From: Mastigias papua
Taxonomy: Eukaryota > Cnidaria > Scyphozoa > Rhizostomeae > Mastigiidae
Direction: 5' to 3'
Assembly (NCBI GenBank): GCA_964019165.1
Contig: OZ025283.1
Coordinates: 813,501 to 877,500 of the forward strand
Length of the DNA: 64,000 nucleotides
Under the pieces are notes generated by a model. The model was not told the origin of the DNA. It made no database searches and saw only the letters and a list, made by a program, of their open reading frames with translations. Within the stretch, counting starts at the first letter, position 1. Every line of letters starts with the position of its first letter. The position numbers were made by a program, and so were the translations under genes. This document shows positions 10,850 to 22,341 of the stretch, piece by piece.

Positions 10850-11660
10850 AGATCACATCTTTAGTATTCTACAAGTTGAAAAACCAGAGAAAAGTAAAGT
10901 GACAGAGGAGGGGCAGGAGATTGGGTAAATACCAGTTAATGTTGATGGAAGCTGGAAAGGAGGGGGCATACTTCAAAGATTGGAGTGGTATTTGTTCTCT
11001 CATTTAGATCTGTAGAAGTCCTAGACTATGAATACTAAAAAAATTCAGAAGTACTATGGCTTTGCCATAAGGCAGAATAAAGGTAACTTACAAGATATGA
11101 AAACAGCCATACAGGCAATTTTGCATCATGTTATAGATTATCCAAAAAAGAGCCTTACTTTTCAACACAAATATTGCCATAAGGGGAGGATTCTTGCTGT
11201 CAGTTTCAAAACGATGTAGCAAACCTAACCAAGATATGCACAGCGTCAAATAGAATGCCTGGAGTTTTCTTTAATGATCTAGAACGAATCTTCTCAAGAC
11301 TGAGTGATGATACTTTACTGAAACAATGTGTGCTTGGTGTGACACAAAACCACAATGAGAGCTTGAATGGGAGACTGTGGTCTCCTGTACCAAAGGCCCA
11401 GTTTTATGGAAATAGGTGTGTCCATATTGGGGTGTGCAATAATATCTGCAGTTGGACTACTGGTTCTGGGAGCAAGTCAACTGTAATGCAAACACTTGGA
11501 GTCATGTCAGGTATTAATGCATTGAGTGCTTTATGAAATGAAGATGAAATTCGGCTAAGGAATAAAGCAAAGACAATGTATCAGTTTAACATGAAATCAG
11601 TCAGCTTTCTGTGCGAGGCACGAGGCCTTGAAGAGCTGAGAAAGTGGAACATTGTTGAAA
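10850..11660 (+). pseudogene. Mutator-like transposase remnant
   Basis: Pieces in several frames follow one another. VNVDGSW near 10,935-10,955 has the pattern of the first catalytic Asp block of the metazoan Mutator-like transposase domain. IGVVFVLSFRSVEVLDYEY (about 10,979-11,035) follows, then YYGFAIRQNKGNLQDMKTAI (11,050-11,115), then CVLGVTQNHNESLNGRLW (11,330-11,385), the conserved segment near the C terminus. Stops and shifts separate the pieces, so the copy is dead. No terminal inverted repeats were recognised. Family assignment rests on the order of these blocks. Confidence 0.6.
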
Positions 11661-11927
11661 GTATGACTTGTAGACTTTACAAACTAATGTGATATTTTCA
11701 GGAGGGTATGTAGCATTGGAAAACCTCACTTTTCTCAAAAGTACCACATTTAGAGCTTGCAATGTATAGGGACATTTTACTTTGGAACCTGAAACACCAG
11801 CAAAGCCAAACTTTCTTATTATATTCAGATAACTAGTATCCTCAATTTCGATAATTGAAAGTTACATTGATGAAAAATTAGACATTGTTGCCATGGAAAC
11901 CACATTTTGGGGCTTTACCCCAGTTTC

Positions 11928-11965
11928 ATAACAGTTATGAAAGTTTGCATTATTCACAAGTAAGA
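11928..11965 (+). repeat. 38-bp direct repeat, left copy
   Basis: Starts ATAACAGTTATGAAAGTTTG. An identical 38-base stretch occurs at 12,389-12,426, on the far side of a (TA)n tract. Confidence 0.8.
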
Positions 11966-12261
11966 TCTATATAGTAGAATCTATTTAAAATGTCTTTTAT
12001 TGATAGGCCTAGTATGATGATTGAGACAGTTGAAGCAAAATGTGAAAAGTGGTTCCATTTATTGAGTGTTGCCAAACCTGAGCCCCAAATTGATTTTTAG
12101 TGGTAAGAAGGAAACTGTATATGTGCATGAATGCTCATAGAAAATTTGACATTGATATCTCAAGCACAATGTGATCAGTATTAGAATGCATGTAAGAGGC
12201 ACTTTTCAAGATGTTCATATGACAGCCTCCTTAATGGCCATAGTGAAAGATATCCTAATGA

Positions 12262-12388
<127 letters not shown>

Positions 12389-12390
<2 letters not shown>

Positions 12391-12426
12391 AACAGTTATG
12401 AAAGTTTGCATTATTCACAAGTAAGA
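12389..12426 (+). repeat. 38-bp direct repeat, right copy
   Basis: Identical to 11,928-11,965. It lies between two (TA)n tracts and suggests a local duplication linked to growth of the microsatellite. Confidence 0.8.
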
Positions 12427-12433
12427 AAGTTAT

Positions 12434-12474
12434 CGTATATATATATATATATGATATCCTATATATATATATAA

Positions 12475-12541
<67 letters not shown>

Positions 12542-12543
12542 CA
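12434..12543. repeat. (TA)n microsatellite, interrupted
   Basis: TA runs broken by GATATCC and a few A or C changes, ending TACATACATA immediately before the Penelope-like coding sequence. Confidence 0.95.
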
Positions 12544-12544
12544 T

Positions 12545-14041
12545 AAAAATTCTTAAGAATCTTCATAAAAACAATAACATTGTTATTCTTAAACCTGATA
12601 AAGGTAATGAGGTAGTTGTTTTAAATAGATCAGATTATCTAGAAGGTATTCTTAACATAATAAATGATAAGCATAAATTTAAAGAGCTTGATAGTGATCC
12701 CACCATTATTAGAGAAGGTAAGTTGCAACGTTTCCTTCGAGAACGTAAAAAGAATGGAAAAATTGATAAAGATATATATAGCACTATTTACCCATCAGGC
12801 TCTCAGCCGGCGCGCATTTATGGATTACCTAAAATGCATACGATTCAGTCGTCTAATGGAGTGCCACCTCTTAGACCTATTGTTTCTTCTGTCAATACAG
12901 TCAACTATCAGTTAGCTAAATATCTATGTAATCTTCTACAGCCTCGTTTGCCAAGTACATATTCTATTTCTGATACCTTGTCTTTCGTCGAAGACCGTAA
13001 AACGGTTACTTTTTCCAACAAAGGTATGGTCTCATTTGACGTGGTACGTTTGTTTACTACCATTCCACTTAAATAGTCTATTGATCTTGCTGTCTCCTAT
13101 ATTGCAGAAGGAAATCCTAATCTCAAACTTTCCAAAGCTAATCTTGTTAAACTGTTCTCGTTTGCTACGTCACAGACTAAATTCCTCTTTAATGGCAAAC
13201 TGTATGATCAGGTAGATGGTGTTGCTATGGGCTCTCCTCTTGCACCTGTCCTGGCTAATCTTTTTCTACGACATCATGAAAATATATGGCTTAACAAATA
13301 TCAAGGTCCTTCTCTTCAACTCTATCGACGATATGTTGATGACACCTTTTACCTGTTCAATAATGAACAAGATGCCTTAGTATTCTATGATTTAATAACT
13401 CTCAACATCCCAATATAACGTTCACCATGGAGAAAGACATTAATAAGATGTTGGCTTTTCTTGATGTTTGTATCAGTAATAAGGATCCTTGTAATCTTCT
13501 AACATCAGTCCATCGTAAAAACACTTTTACTGGACTTCTTAGTGCTTTCTATAGCTTTACCTCTTATTCTTATAAAAGTGGTCTTATCCGCACCTTAGTT
13601 GACAGAGCTTACAAAATTAATAACACTCTTGCTAACTTTAATGATGATGTTAAAAAACTCTTCGATATAGTCAAAAAGAATCAATACCCTGAAGGCTTAA
13701 TAAGTAGAGTAGTCCATTCTTATCTTGATAATGTTCATAGTTCTAATAATTCTAAATCAGCTACTGATACTTCTACGATTTATTTTAAGTTGCCATTCCT
13801 TAAGCTTTCTAATTTTACCCAGCGTAAGGTATGTATGCTTACTAAAAAGTATTGCTTAATTTTTAAGCATTTAAAGACTTCAACTCCGTGTAAAACTCTT
13901 TTCAGGGAAAATTGCCTCAAGGTACTAGATTCAGCAAGCACTTATCATAACTTAAAAATTAAGGAAGCACTCCACATCATGTGGGAAAGGCCTAACTTAA
14001 ATAAACAACTGCAACATTATAATAGTTCATTGAGCTTTTAG
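12545..14041 (+). pseudogene. Penelope-like reverse transcriptase with partial endonuclease tail
   Basis: Coding similarity begins right at the edge of the (TA)n tract with ILKPDKGNEVVVLN, the Penelope-type N-terminal RT motif. Next come RIYGLPKMH and PLRPIVSS (about 12,810-12,890), SFDVVRLFTTIPL (first catalytic Asp region, 13,030), AMGSPLAPVLANLF (13,225-13,265) and YRRYVDDTF with the catalytic Asp pair (13,323-13,350). A TAG at 13,074 and a one-base shift near 13,393 break the frame. The frame 13,427-14,041 continues through LAFLDVCI to the terminal KEALHIMWERPNLNKQ. The GIY-YIG core present in the copy at 4.9 kb is deleted here, after CMLTKKYC. This copy is inactive. Confidence 0.88.
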
Positions 14042-14152
14042 CTTTCGTTGTTTAACCGCCACATTCTTTTTTCGTTTCTTTCATTCCTCTGTTTGATTAA
14101 TATACTCGATTGATAGTGTATAGTTCTTATTTGTTGTAACATTAACTTAGTC

Positions 14153-14203
14153 ATTTCAACTGATGATGGTTTGAGTACCAAGCCGAAACATGTCTTGGAA
14201 ATT
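14153..14203 (+). ncRNA. Hammerhead ribozyme motif in Penelope-like 3' region
   Basis: The core CTGATGA at 14,160-14,166 is followed by stem II GGTTTG (14,168-14,173), loop AGTAC and CAAGCC (14,179-14,184), with one G-U pair. GAAA follows at 14,185-14,188. Stem III is a minimal AC/GT pair around an AT loop. The cleavage triplet GTC is at 14,192-14,194. The next bases, TTGGAAAT, pair with ATTTCAA just 5' of the core, with one bulged G, to make stem I. One extra U separates the core from stem II. Hammerheads are known in the terminal repeats of Penelope-like elements, and tiny stem III forms often act as dimers. Its position, about 110 bases after the pol end, fits. Confidence 0.72.
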
Positions 14204-14263
14204 TAAACAGATTGTCGATTTTCTTTGTGTATTATCTGATTTTATAATATTGAGAAATTTTGG

Positions 14264-14448
<185 letters not shown>

Positions 14449-14459
14449 CACTCAAATAG

Positions 14460-15150
14460 TGCAAGAGAAACTTGAAGGTAAAGACAAGAGACTCACCATT
14501 TACTTGTCCAGCAGTTGACAACTCGGATCTGAGAGGACTATTGACTCTCTCTAGCAAAGAAATCTCCCAAATGGGATCCGATGGATCTGTGGCCACAATG
14601 TTGTCTCAGAAGTCCAATTCAATGTGCGATCTAACAAATCAATGGACATGGCAGCTTGGGACAAGAAAATCTGCAGCAGCCATACTGAAAACCAGAAGCT
14701 ATGTACAAGTCTGGAATGCTATATTCCTACCTATCTTAGGGGACACAAAAAATATTCCCTTGAATTTTACTGGGTCCCTTCTCACAAAAGTAGCATTCAC
14801 ATTTCCAGGTTGTAAAATAATAGTGGGAAAGTATGTCTGTTGAAATGCTTCACTGACAATGCTATTGATGCACCTGCATCAATCAAAAACTTAGTCGGAT
14901 GTTTGTCAATAAAACTATTGACAACACTTGCTGGGCCACAAAGCACTATTTCTTGTGGGCTACAAATATAGGTATCACTGGTGGAGCAGCTAAAGTAGGC
15001 ACACAATTAGTGCCAGTTATACTTCCTGCAGTATCTACTTGCTCAACAACAGAGCTAATGATAGAAGGGTTTTCAAATACTGCTAGCTGACCTCCTCAAA
15101 CAGTAGCAGAGTCTCGTTTTCCCTGGTTCTTACCAACTTCAAACCTACAT
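14460..15150 (-). pseudogene. Minus-strand LTR-retrotransposon gag/protease-like fragment
   Basis: Within the minus-strand frame 15,006-14,797 is KFLIDAGASIALS, close to the retropepsin active-site pattern (hydrophobic-hydrophobic-Asp-Thr/Ser-Gly-Ala), although the middle residue is Ala. An upstream piece reads [12 protein letters not shown], which suits the end of a gag region. Downstream sequence is broken by stops and cannot be assigned to gypsy, copia or BEL with certainty. It is short, truncated and bounded by (TA)n on both sides. Confidence 0.4.
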
Positions 15151-15168
15151 CTATATATATATATATAT

Positions 15169-15243
<75 letters not shown>

Positions 15244-15251
15244 CATACATA
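15150..15251. repeat. (TA)n microsatellite
   Basis: About 100 bases of TA with one GATA change near 15,169, ending in CATACATACATAC. Confidence 0.96.
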
Positions 15252-15283
15252 CAAAACTTTGATGACTTTCTAGATATCAGCTA

Positions 15284-15667
15284 TTGGATAAAGAAAATGG
15301 TAAAATAAATGTCATGGTAGAAGAATTTATAGAGCAAAGCTCAGTTCCTTTATATCTGCCAGAAGAAATGCAATGCATGATAAATGCAGAGGACTTGACA
15401 TCACACTTCCTTAGACTGAAAGGACACAATTCAGCAGCACCATTTGTGTTACTTGTTCCACCAGATAAGAGCATAGCTTTACTCATAACAGAGGAACATA
15501 TACTATTATATGATAGCCACAAACATCAGCAACATGAAGCATTACTTTCTTATAGCAATTTGGAACATATAAACATATTTTCTATATACATAGAGAAAAT
15601 GGTTGATAAATACTTTAAAAGTTCCCTTCTACAAAGTAACCTGATTCATTTAGAGATGGTGTATTAA
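15284..15667 (+). CDS. Unrecognised 127-residue open frame, probably a repeat-borne fragment
   Basis: Begins 33 bases after a (TA)n tract, so its 5' end may be cut. The composition looks coding. The most striking block is SIALLITEEHILLYDSHKHQ near residues 72-91, an extended strand followed by Asp-Ser-His, which could resemble the Asp/His part of a papain-fold protease. I cannot name a family. There is no splice evidence and no stop inside. An alternative is the remnant of a large transposon-borne open frame. Confidence 0.3.
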   Translation: MDKENGKINVMVEEFIEQSSVPLYLPEEMQCMINAEDLTSHFLRLKGHNSAAPFVLLVPPDKSIALLITEEHILLYDSHKHQQHEALLSYSNLEHINIFSIYIEKMVDKYFKSSLLQSNLIHLEMVY

Positions 15668-15794
15668 TCCCAGTTCTCTTTACCTTACTTACAACAAATG
15701 CCAATACAAAATAGACAAACATTACACTATTATAAGAGCATTCTCAATAGTTAACTTACTTTTTCTTCATCAAAAGTTTGATATAAAGTCATTG

Positions 15795-17020
15795 TTGAAA
15801 TCACCCCTTAGCCTCTATCCCATATGGACTATAACTGAAAATTAACCATATGGTCAACAACATGTCCTGGCTAGAGGCACATTTTCCCAGGTGTGCCACC
15901 ACATAGGTAGTGAAGTACACCAGTTAAGCCTGGTTCACAATAGAGGCAAGTATCATACTTGCGTTGAGAATCCAAAGCGAGTATCGGAAGCGATTATCAG
16001 CTGGAAGAAAGCCATCGCCATTCCCACTGAAGTGAATAGTTACATCGCATAGGTTTACGGACTGCGCGTAGATGTGTTTTCTAAATAACAAATATAAGTT
16101 GCATTTACTTATTACTTACCATAGACCCAGAAGGGAGAAAGCAAGAAAGGGAAGGTGCTAGGCGGGTAGTTTTAGAAACAGATCGATTTACTATCATTTT
16201 CAAACAGGTGTGATCGAAATGGAAGCATTTATATACTTCTACTTCTCTTCTTCGATATAAAGTCATCTACGCGTGGTTTATTTCAGACAAACTGTTTCAA
16301 AATAGCACTCACAGGACAGAATCTACAGGATTCTGGCAGGAATACTACAGACAAATGTCATTTACCAATTGCCCGAAGAGCGGTCGACTTTGAGGTGGCA
16401 AGTATCAAATGCGATTATATCAAACAAATCTGATATAAGTGCTTTGATACTCGCTTTCTACATGTGTATTCGTGTATGCTTCACACCACGCGATTACATT
16501 TTTCGCCTTAAAAACTTCTAAGCGATTAAGATACTTGCCCTAGTGTGAACCAGGCTTTATACACCTTAGTAGTGCACATAACTGGTTGTGGCATTTGTCA
16601 CACTTTTTGAGATACATTCATTTTTATGAAGTCACCTTTTAGCCTCTATCCCATATGGACAATAGGTGAAAAGTAACCATAGTGTCAACAACACCTCCTG
16701 GCTAGAGGCAAAGGTTCCCAGGTGTGCCACTGCATAAGTAGTGAAGTACAACACTTATACAACTGTCTTCTTTTTATACACCTGTACTTAATACAAAATA
16801 CAATACAATATGTAATACCTAATGTTTACAGACAAAAAAGATGCCATTGGCAGTATGATAGGCATAAGTACCCAATGGTATTTATACAAAAAGTAATACA
16901 GATAATACAGATAAAACAAATGCCAAGGACTACACCAAAATCCTATACAACGTGGTAGTGCACATAACGTGTGTGGCATTTGTCAACAGTTTGAGAAACA
17001 TTCATTTTTATGAAGTCACC
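15795..17020. repeat. Tandem duplication, first copy split by a MITE
   Basis: AGCCTCTATCCCATATGGAC and the following ~120 bases occur at about 15,810-15,925 and again at 16,640-16,760. GGTAGTGCACATAAC-type sequence through TTTATGAAGTCACC occurs at 16,570-16,630 and again at 16,955-17,020. The two copies differ by about 15% and by a 200-base stretch present only in the second. The 630-bp MITE sits inside the first copy. Confidence 0.65.
15927..16556. mobile_element. 630-bp MITE with TTA target duplication (PIF/Harbinger type)
   Basis: The left end AGCCTGGTTCACAATAG matches the reverse complement of the right end AGCCTGGTTCACACTAG, and both are followed by GGCAAGTATC-like sequence. TTA is duplicated at 15,924-15,926 and 16,557-16,559. 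No open frame is inside. A three-base TWA duplication is the mark of PIF/Harbinger elements, so a transposase elsewhere would have moved it. Confidence 0.8.
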
Positions 17021-18190
17021 TCACAAGCAGTAATGGCGTGTAAACCATGAGATGTCATGTGATTTGAGCAGTAAAATAACTGGAGGATCAAGCTTACTTG
17101 TTTGCATTGATCATATTTAGGTTGGGAATAGTGATAGTTCCAGCTATTGACTCAAAATTAAAATTTAATGAAGGTTCTTTGGGGCAGTATACAGTAGCGT
17201 AGCATAGTAACAGTAGGTTGTACCATTAACTATCATTGAGATCGGGTGTTACTTGATTTTCGTGTGAATATGTGCACAACATGGATAACATTTCTGTGTG
17301 AAAGGGTAATAAAAGACCATTTAAATAACATTATTTCAGTACTGTCCTTATCTGACATTGCATGTTTCTCTCATCGCTATACAGAGCGCCTTCGCAGTTA
17401 CTGCCACCATTTTGAGCTTAGAAATTTTTCCATCCTGCTATCAGAAGTAGCTAGTTTGCATAGTTCCACCATTGACTAGGTATGTGCGCATCTCATTAGA
17501 TTCACGCCAGGTACTTCGTCCACGGTCTGCACAAGAGTTTTGTGACTATAAAAGTCAGCTGATCACCGTAGTACTTATTGTTTGTCTCCTCTCTTTGTTT
17601 GTGAGAACAATACACTATTATAAGGTCTGGCCAATCAGATATATACGTGATTCACGTCAATTTTGCTCAAGTTTTCAAGTGACTGTCTACATGTGAAGAA
17701 TCCGTATTAATATTTCTAATTGCGATATTTGATCGTGCAGATCGTTTGTTGGTCGCGGAGTACACAGCACTTTTTCTTGATCCGTAGGTCGGCCATCTTG
17801 TTGATTTGAAGGAGAGGCTTGAACGCTATTGGATTGTGAATTATAGTGATTTATATCCTTGATTCTTACAAATATTCCGTTACTGTGTACTTTTTTTATA
17901 ATATTGTGGCTGACCATTCAGATTTATATTTGATTGTCCTCAGTTTCTACCACTTCTCGAAGGACTACCCCAATCTGAAGCCTGTTTAAATAAGCGACTT
18001 TTTGCCATAGAAAATGAATAGGACTTCAGGGGAATTTTGCCATTATTTCATTTTCCATTTATTGACTCATTGAACTTACTACTTAGTGTCATCAATTCCT
18101 TTTCACTATACCTGGGCTCACATCACTTCAGCATTTCATTACATTAGAATGCCTTACCTTAACTTTTGCTTACATCTATCTACGTATTAA
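17021..18190. other. Unassigned sequence
   Basis: Several frames of 74-77 codons are present on both strands, none with a recognisable motif. I see no supported gene. Confidence 0.4.
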
Positions 18191-18194
18191 AATC

Positions 18195-20630
18195 TTGTTG
18201 AGAATGCCACCAAAGAAAAGAAGAAAAAGTTCTGTTGGCCCTGGGGTTGCATTGACTTACCTTGGGGAAGAGTATGCCTCACAACCAGAAAACGAACCAT
18301 TACTTGTGGGCCATGTTTTATATTTGTATATGAGTAGCTCAAACCGAAGTGTAGCCAATGTTCATAAAGAGCTAGAGAACAAGAAGCAATGAAAGAACAT
18401 ACAGCCAAGGTTGAATCAGAGAGAAATGAAAAGCTTACAAAGGAGCTAGCAGTATTGAGACAAAACTTAACAGCAATGGAAAAGAATAGAATAAGAAGAA
18501 AGCAGTATGGCATTAAGTCACAAATAGTAAGAGATGAAAGAAATGAAAGGGAGAAGGATGATATGCTGAAGGAATCATAGAGGATACTTAAGGATCAGGG
18601 TGATACGTTATGCAAGGCAGAAATTGCTAGTGATGTTTTGGGGGGAAGAGTTGGCAAGTTTAAGGGATACCACTATTTCAGCCCACAGTGGAAGAAAACA
18701 GTATAACATAAACACAAGGATGATGGTATATGATGCTATAACAAACCAGGTACCCACAATGAATATCCCTGTGCTAATGCAAAGTTATAACAAAAGGTTG
18801 GGTACAACACTTGATTATGTGCCACATCGGACTACTGTAGAACAAATGGCCAAAGAAGTAGGAGTTATTTCCCATCTTCAATGTGCAGAGGCTCTTTTAG
18901 CTAATAGTAATGCAACACTTGCATTTGATGCCACAACACAGGAAGGGGTGCACATATATGCCATTGTAATAACTACAGAAACACAAACACTTGCATGTGC
19001 TATTGATGAGTTACCTGGTGGTTGTGCTAAGGATTATGCAAACCATATAATTGAATCACTTGATAACCTTGCAAAACTGTATGTGCAGATAAATATCAAA
19101 GCAACATTTCAATAGACAAGGCAAAAGATGATTAGTAACAGTAAGAACACCATGACAAATAGGGTAGCTGCCAATCATGCAGCAATAAGGATCATCAAGC
19201 TACATTGCAACCTACACTCACTGGTTTCACTTTCAACCTGTTGCAGAGTAGCATTGAAAGGTGAAGAGATAGATCACAGATCCCTTTATGGTAAGGATTG
19301 TGTGGCAGGGAATATAGTACTCCAAATCAATAAGTTGCGATATAAGGATGGGAAGGGTGACCCAAAGGGCTTTGTGATCTTCTTAAAAAGTAACAATCTG
19401 CCTCATGGACTTCAACCTCGCTGCTGAGGTAACAGCCTTCACACAGGTTTCCACACATGTTGCATACTCATTGAGCATTAGAAAAGATTTGTATTGTTCT
19501 TTCAAAATGGCACTTCCTGTTGGGGGGGGGGGGCTTAGGAAGGCTATCTATAAGGATTTTTGCCTTGGTGTGACTCAAAGAGAGATGATAGTCCTTGGCC
19601 TGATAGGGAAATATCTGACTGGACCTTGGATGAGGACATTTTATGTGGCTCCAGAGAACCAAACAATTGATGTTGTTGGTGCAATTGAGGTAATCAAAGG
19701 AGTAAATGCACGGGTAAAAGAACAAGCAGTTGATGCAGAATCCTTTTTGGACCGTCAGACTGACTTTTTCAATCACCAGTTAATTGGAGATACAACACTG
19801 ACAGCATTGAAGCACAGGGGTCATACAAACTTTGACAGATCTTTTGTTAAAATGGTAGAGGCATTATTGAAAGCAGCATCAGATGTAATAGAATGGCAAT
19901 ACAAAAAGTACTACAATGAAGGGGTATTACCAGATATTTTAGAGGAGGAAGCAAAGTCTTGTAGACTCAACACTATTGACTGTGAGGAAATAATGGGAAT
20001 GTTCAGTGCAGCTAAGAAAAGAGCACCAAATGCTTCACTCGGCTATCTTTCAGCACAATTGCGTTCTAAGAAAAACAACACAGTACTGTACTTAGACAAT
20101 ATGGATAACAAGTTGAAAGACGAACTGATTAAGAAAACGGTACCACTTGCTAGTAAAGACCGGGATAACATAAGGGTTAGAAGAAAGGACATTCAGAGCC
20201 AAATAGCAGATAGGGATGCAAGAAGAAAGCAAAAAATTGATATGAAGGACAGAAAAAAATTGGACAAAATATTAAGAAGGATAGAAAATGCTGATGAGAT
20301 TGACAAAGAGTTCCCAGAGTTAGAAAGTAACAATAGCCACCATTTACAAGACTTGCTTTCAGGGAATTCTGTGGGTAGGGACATTTTTCATGTCTGTCAG
20401 GAAGAGAATGGAGAAAAGACGAGTTTTATGGGAAGGATTGAAAAAGTTAAGACAAGAAATGTTTGTAGAGTTGGATATTGGGATGTTAAAGAAGAAACAC
20501 ATGAAGATGCTGTTGACCATGATATCTCACTATATGCACTTGGGGCAGACTTGATCAATGGAGACTTGGTCTTTAAGCTGAATTTGCTTTCAAATCAGGG
20601 GTTATGGAGTACACTTTGGAGTGGGGGCTG
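18195..20630 (+). pseudogene. Degenerate repeat-borne protein with coiled-coil N terminus (unclassified, transposase-like)
   Basis: Consecutive frames on one strand read as one protein of more than 700 residues. The start is basic (PPKKRRKSS) at 18,204. A charged coiled coil follows (18,389-18,580). Next is a central region with MVYDAITNQVPTMNIPVLMQ and NATLAFDATTQEGVHIYAIV, containing an Asp that could be catalytic. CNLHSLVSLS follows, then a C-terminal frame 19,405-20,631 with EMIVLGLIGKYLTGPWMRTF. Stops at 18,390, 18,578, 19,113 and a shift near 19,405-19,427 break it. A nine-G run at about 19,522 may be another slip site. I recall similar multi-copy uncharacterised proteins in cnidarian and sponge genomes; the fold is not established. 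Confidence 0.5.
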
Positions 20631-20639
20631 AAATGGTGG

Positions 20640-21570
20640 GGAACTTCTATGGCAGTATACAACAGCAGTGTTATGGAAGTGGAAAGCAAAGAAGAAGGGG
20701 GCCCTAGGGCAAAACCCTTGAAAAATTGTAGGATCTTGGAAATATCAGATGAAGTCCTGCCTTGTTATTGTTTCCAACTTGTTAAGAGGTAACCGGTTTG
20801 TTTGCCCAACTAACAAAATGCTACATTTCTAAGTCAATGGAGTGCTACAATCCTCATATCATACATTTGCAGCTTCATATCACCCATAATACATGCAATT
20901 TCAGCTATGTCATATGGCAAATAGGATATATACAAAGTGAAAGAATAATGAGATTAATAAAAGTATATGGCGTGCTGTGTTCTCTGGACAACTTTTAGTA
21001 CATTTCAAGCTATCCAGGTTGCCTATAATACCTACTATGGCTTCTAAGTTAAATATAAATATAAACTGGTTGAATAAAGTATGAATAAGTGAACTAGATA
21101 CATATAATTATGTCATACCAATTGTTTCCAGTACATTTCAAATGTATAGGTTCTCCATACTATCTACTATGCTTTTACGGAAATAAATAAAAACTGGTGT
21201 ACATGAATAATGAATAAATTAGCTATATAATGAACCTGAATATACATCAACTTGAAAAGTTTACTTTTTCAAGCTTTATGAACAACCCTAGCCATTTTTG
21301 AAGGTATTGCTTAGTAGATATTAGAATTTGGCTTCCTGAGTGCTTAATTTCATTTCCAAACAGTTTTCATCACAAGATCTTGTATACTGTAATGGTATGA
21401 AAATTCGGCCAAATAATATTTTTTCCTTTTTTAAAGAACCCAACTTCTGCAACTGCTAGAGTGCTCAATGATGGCTCATTTGAAAGCTTTTTTTATTTCC
21501 TATTCAATGAAAACAAGTAGAAGTCAATAGACAGTTTTTAATTGTTTTGTCCACATAGCTACATTGACCA
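20640..21570. other. Unassigned sequence
   Basis: Mostly AT-rich sequence after the decayed protein, with short repeated phrases such as ATAAACTGG/AAAACTGG at 21,062 and 21,190. A weak internal duplication at about 21,000-21,130 and 21,130-21,220 (CATTTCAA, then CTATTATG-like words) is possible. No gene is supported. Confidence 0.35.
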
Positions 21571-22333
21571 TTCCTGCACCCATATCTCTCAAGAGCTAAT
21601 CTGTTCCTTTGAGATCATCTTTGCAATGCTTCATGGTCCTCTTCAATATGTTTTGCATTATCATCACAAATGTAATAATCATCATGTGGATCATCAGTGT
21701 TTCAAAGGTGTATAACACCAGGCCCCAAGCTCTTGTTGGTAGTCTACAGTTCTTCTGGACTCACTTTATTTATTTGCAGAGCATTCTCAACTGAAGTCTC
21801 TAGGAATATCACATGGCAGCTTATACTCATTTGCTCTGTTTCAGGATTGAACGGCTTATATCCTTTGCTACCACTAGCATATCCCCAACTTGGTCCTTTT
21901 TTCTTCAGGGACATGAGCCAATGCATTGCAGCCAAACACTTTAAAGTGACAAACATCTGGCTTCCTGTTATGCCAGCATTCATACCATGCATTCAGCAAT
22001 TCCGTTTTGCTGAGGTGTGTATGGAATAGAGTTTTATTTCATTGTTCACTATACCATGACCTCTGTACTATTTCTTGAATTATTCAGAAGTATATTCACT
22101 ACCACTGTCTGATCTTAATCTCTCTACCCTTTTTCCACTTGACTTCTCAGACAAAGCAACAAATTTTTCAAACTTTTCTAGAACTTCACTTTTATTTTTC
22201 ATCATGTAGACAGCAGTATAAGTGGAAAGGTGATCAATGAATGTTACAAAGTACCTGGAATCTCCCACTTAAGGTACACTCTGGGGCCACAAACATATCA
22301 CAACAATGTGAATGAGCTCCAAGACATCAGTAC

Positions 22334-22341
22334 ACTGGTGT
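22334..22341. repeat. 8-bp target-site duplication, left copy
   Basis: ACTGGTGT, repeated exactly at 23,756-23,763. Confidence 0.85.
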
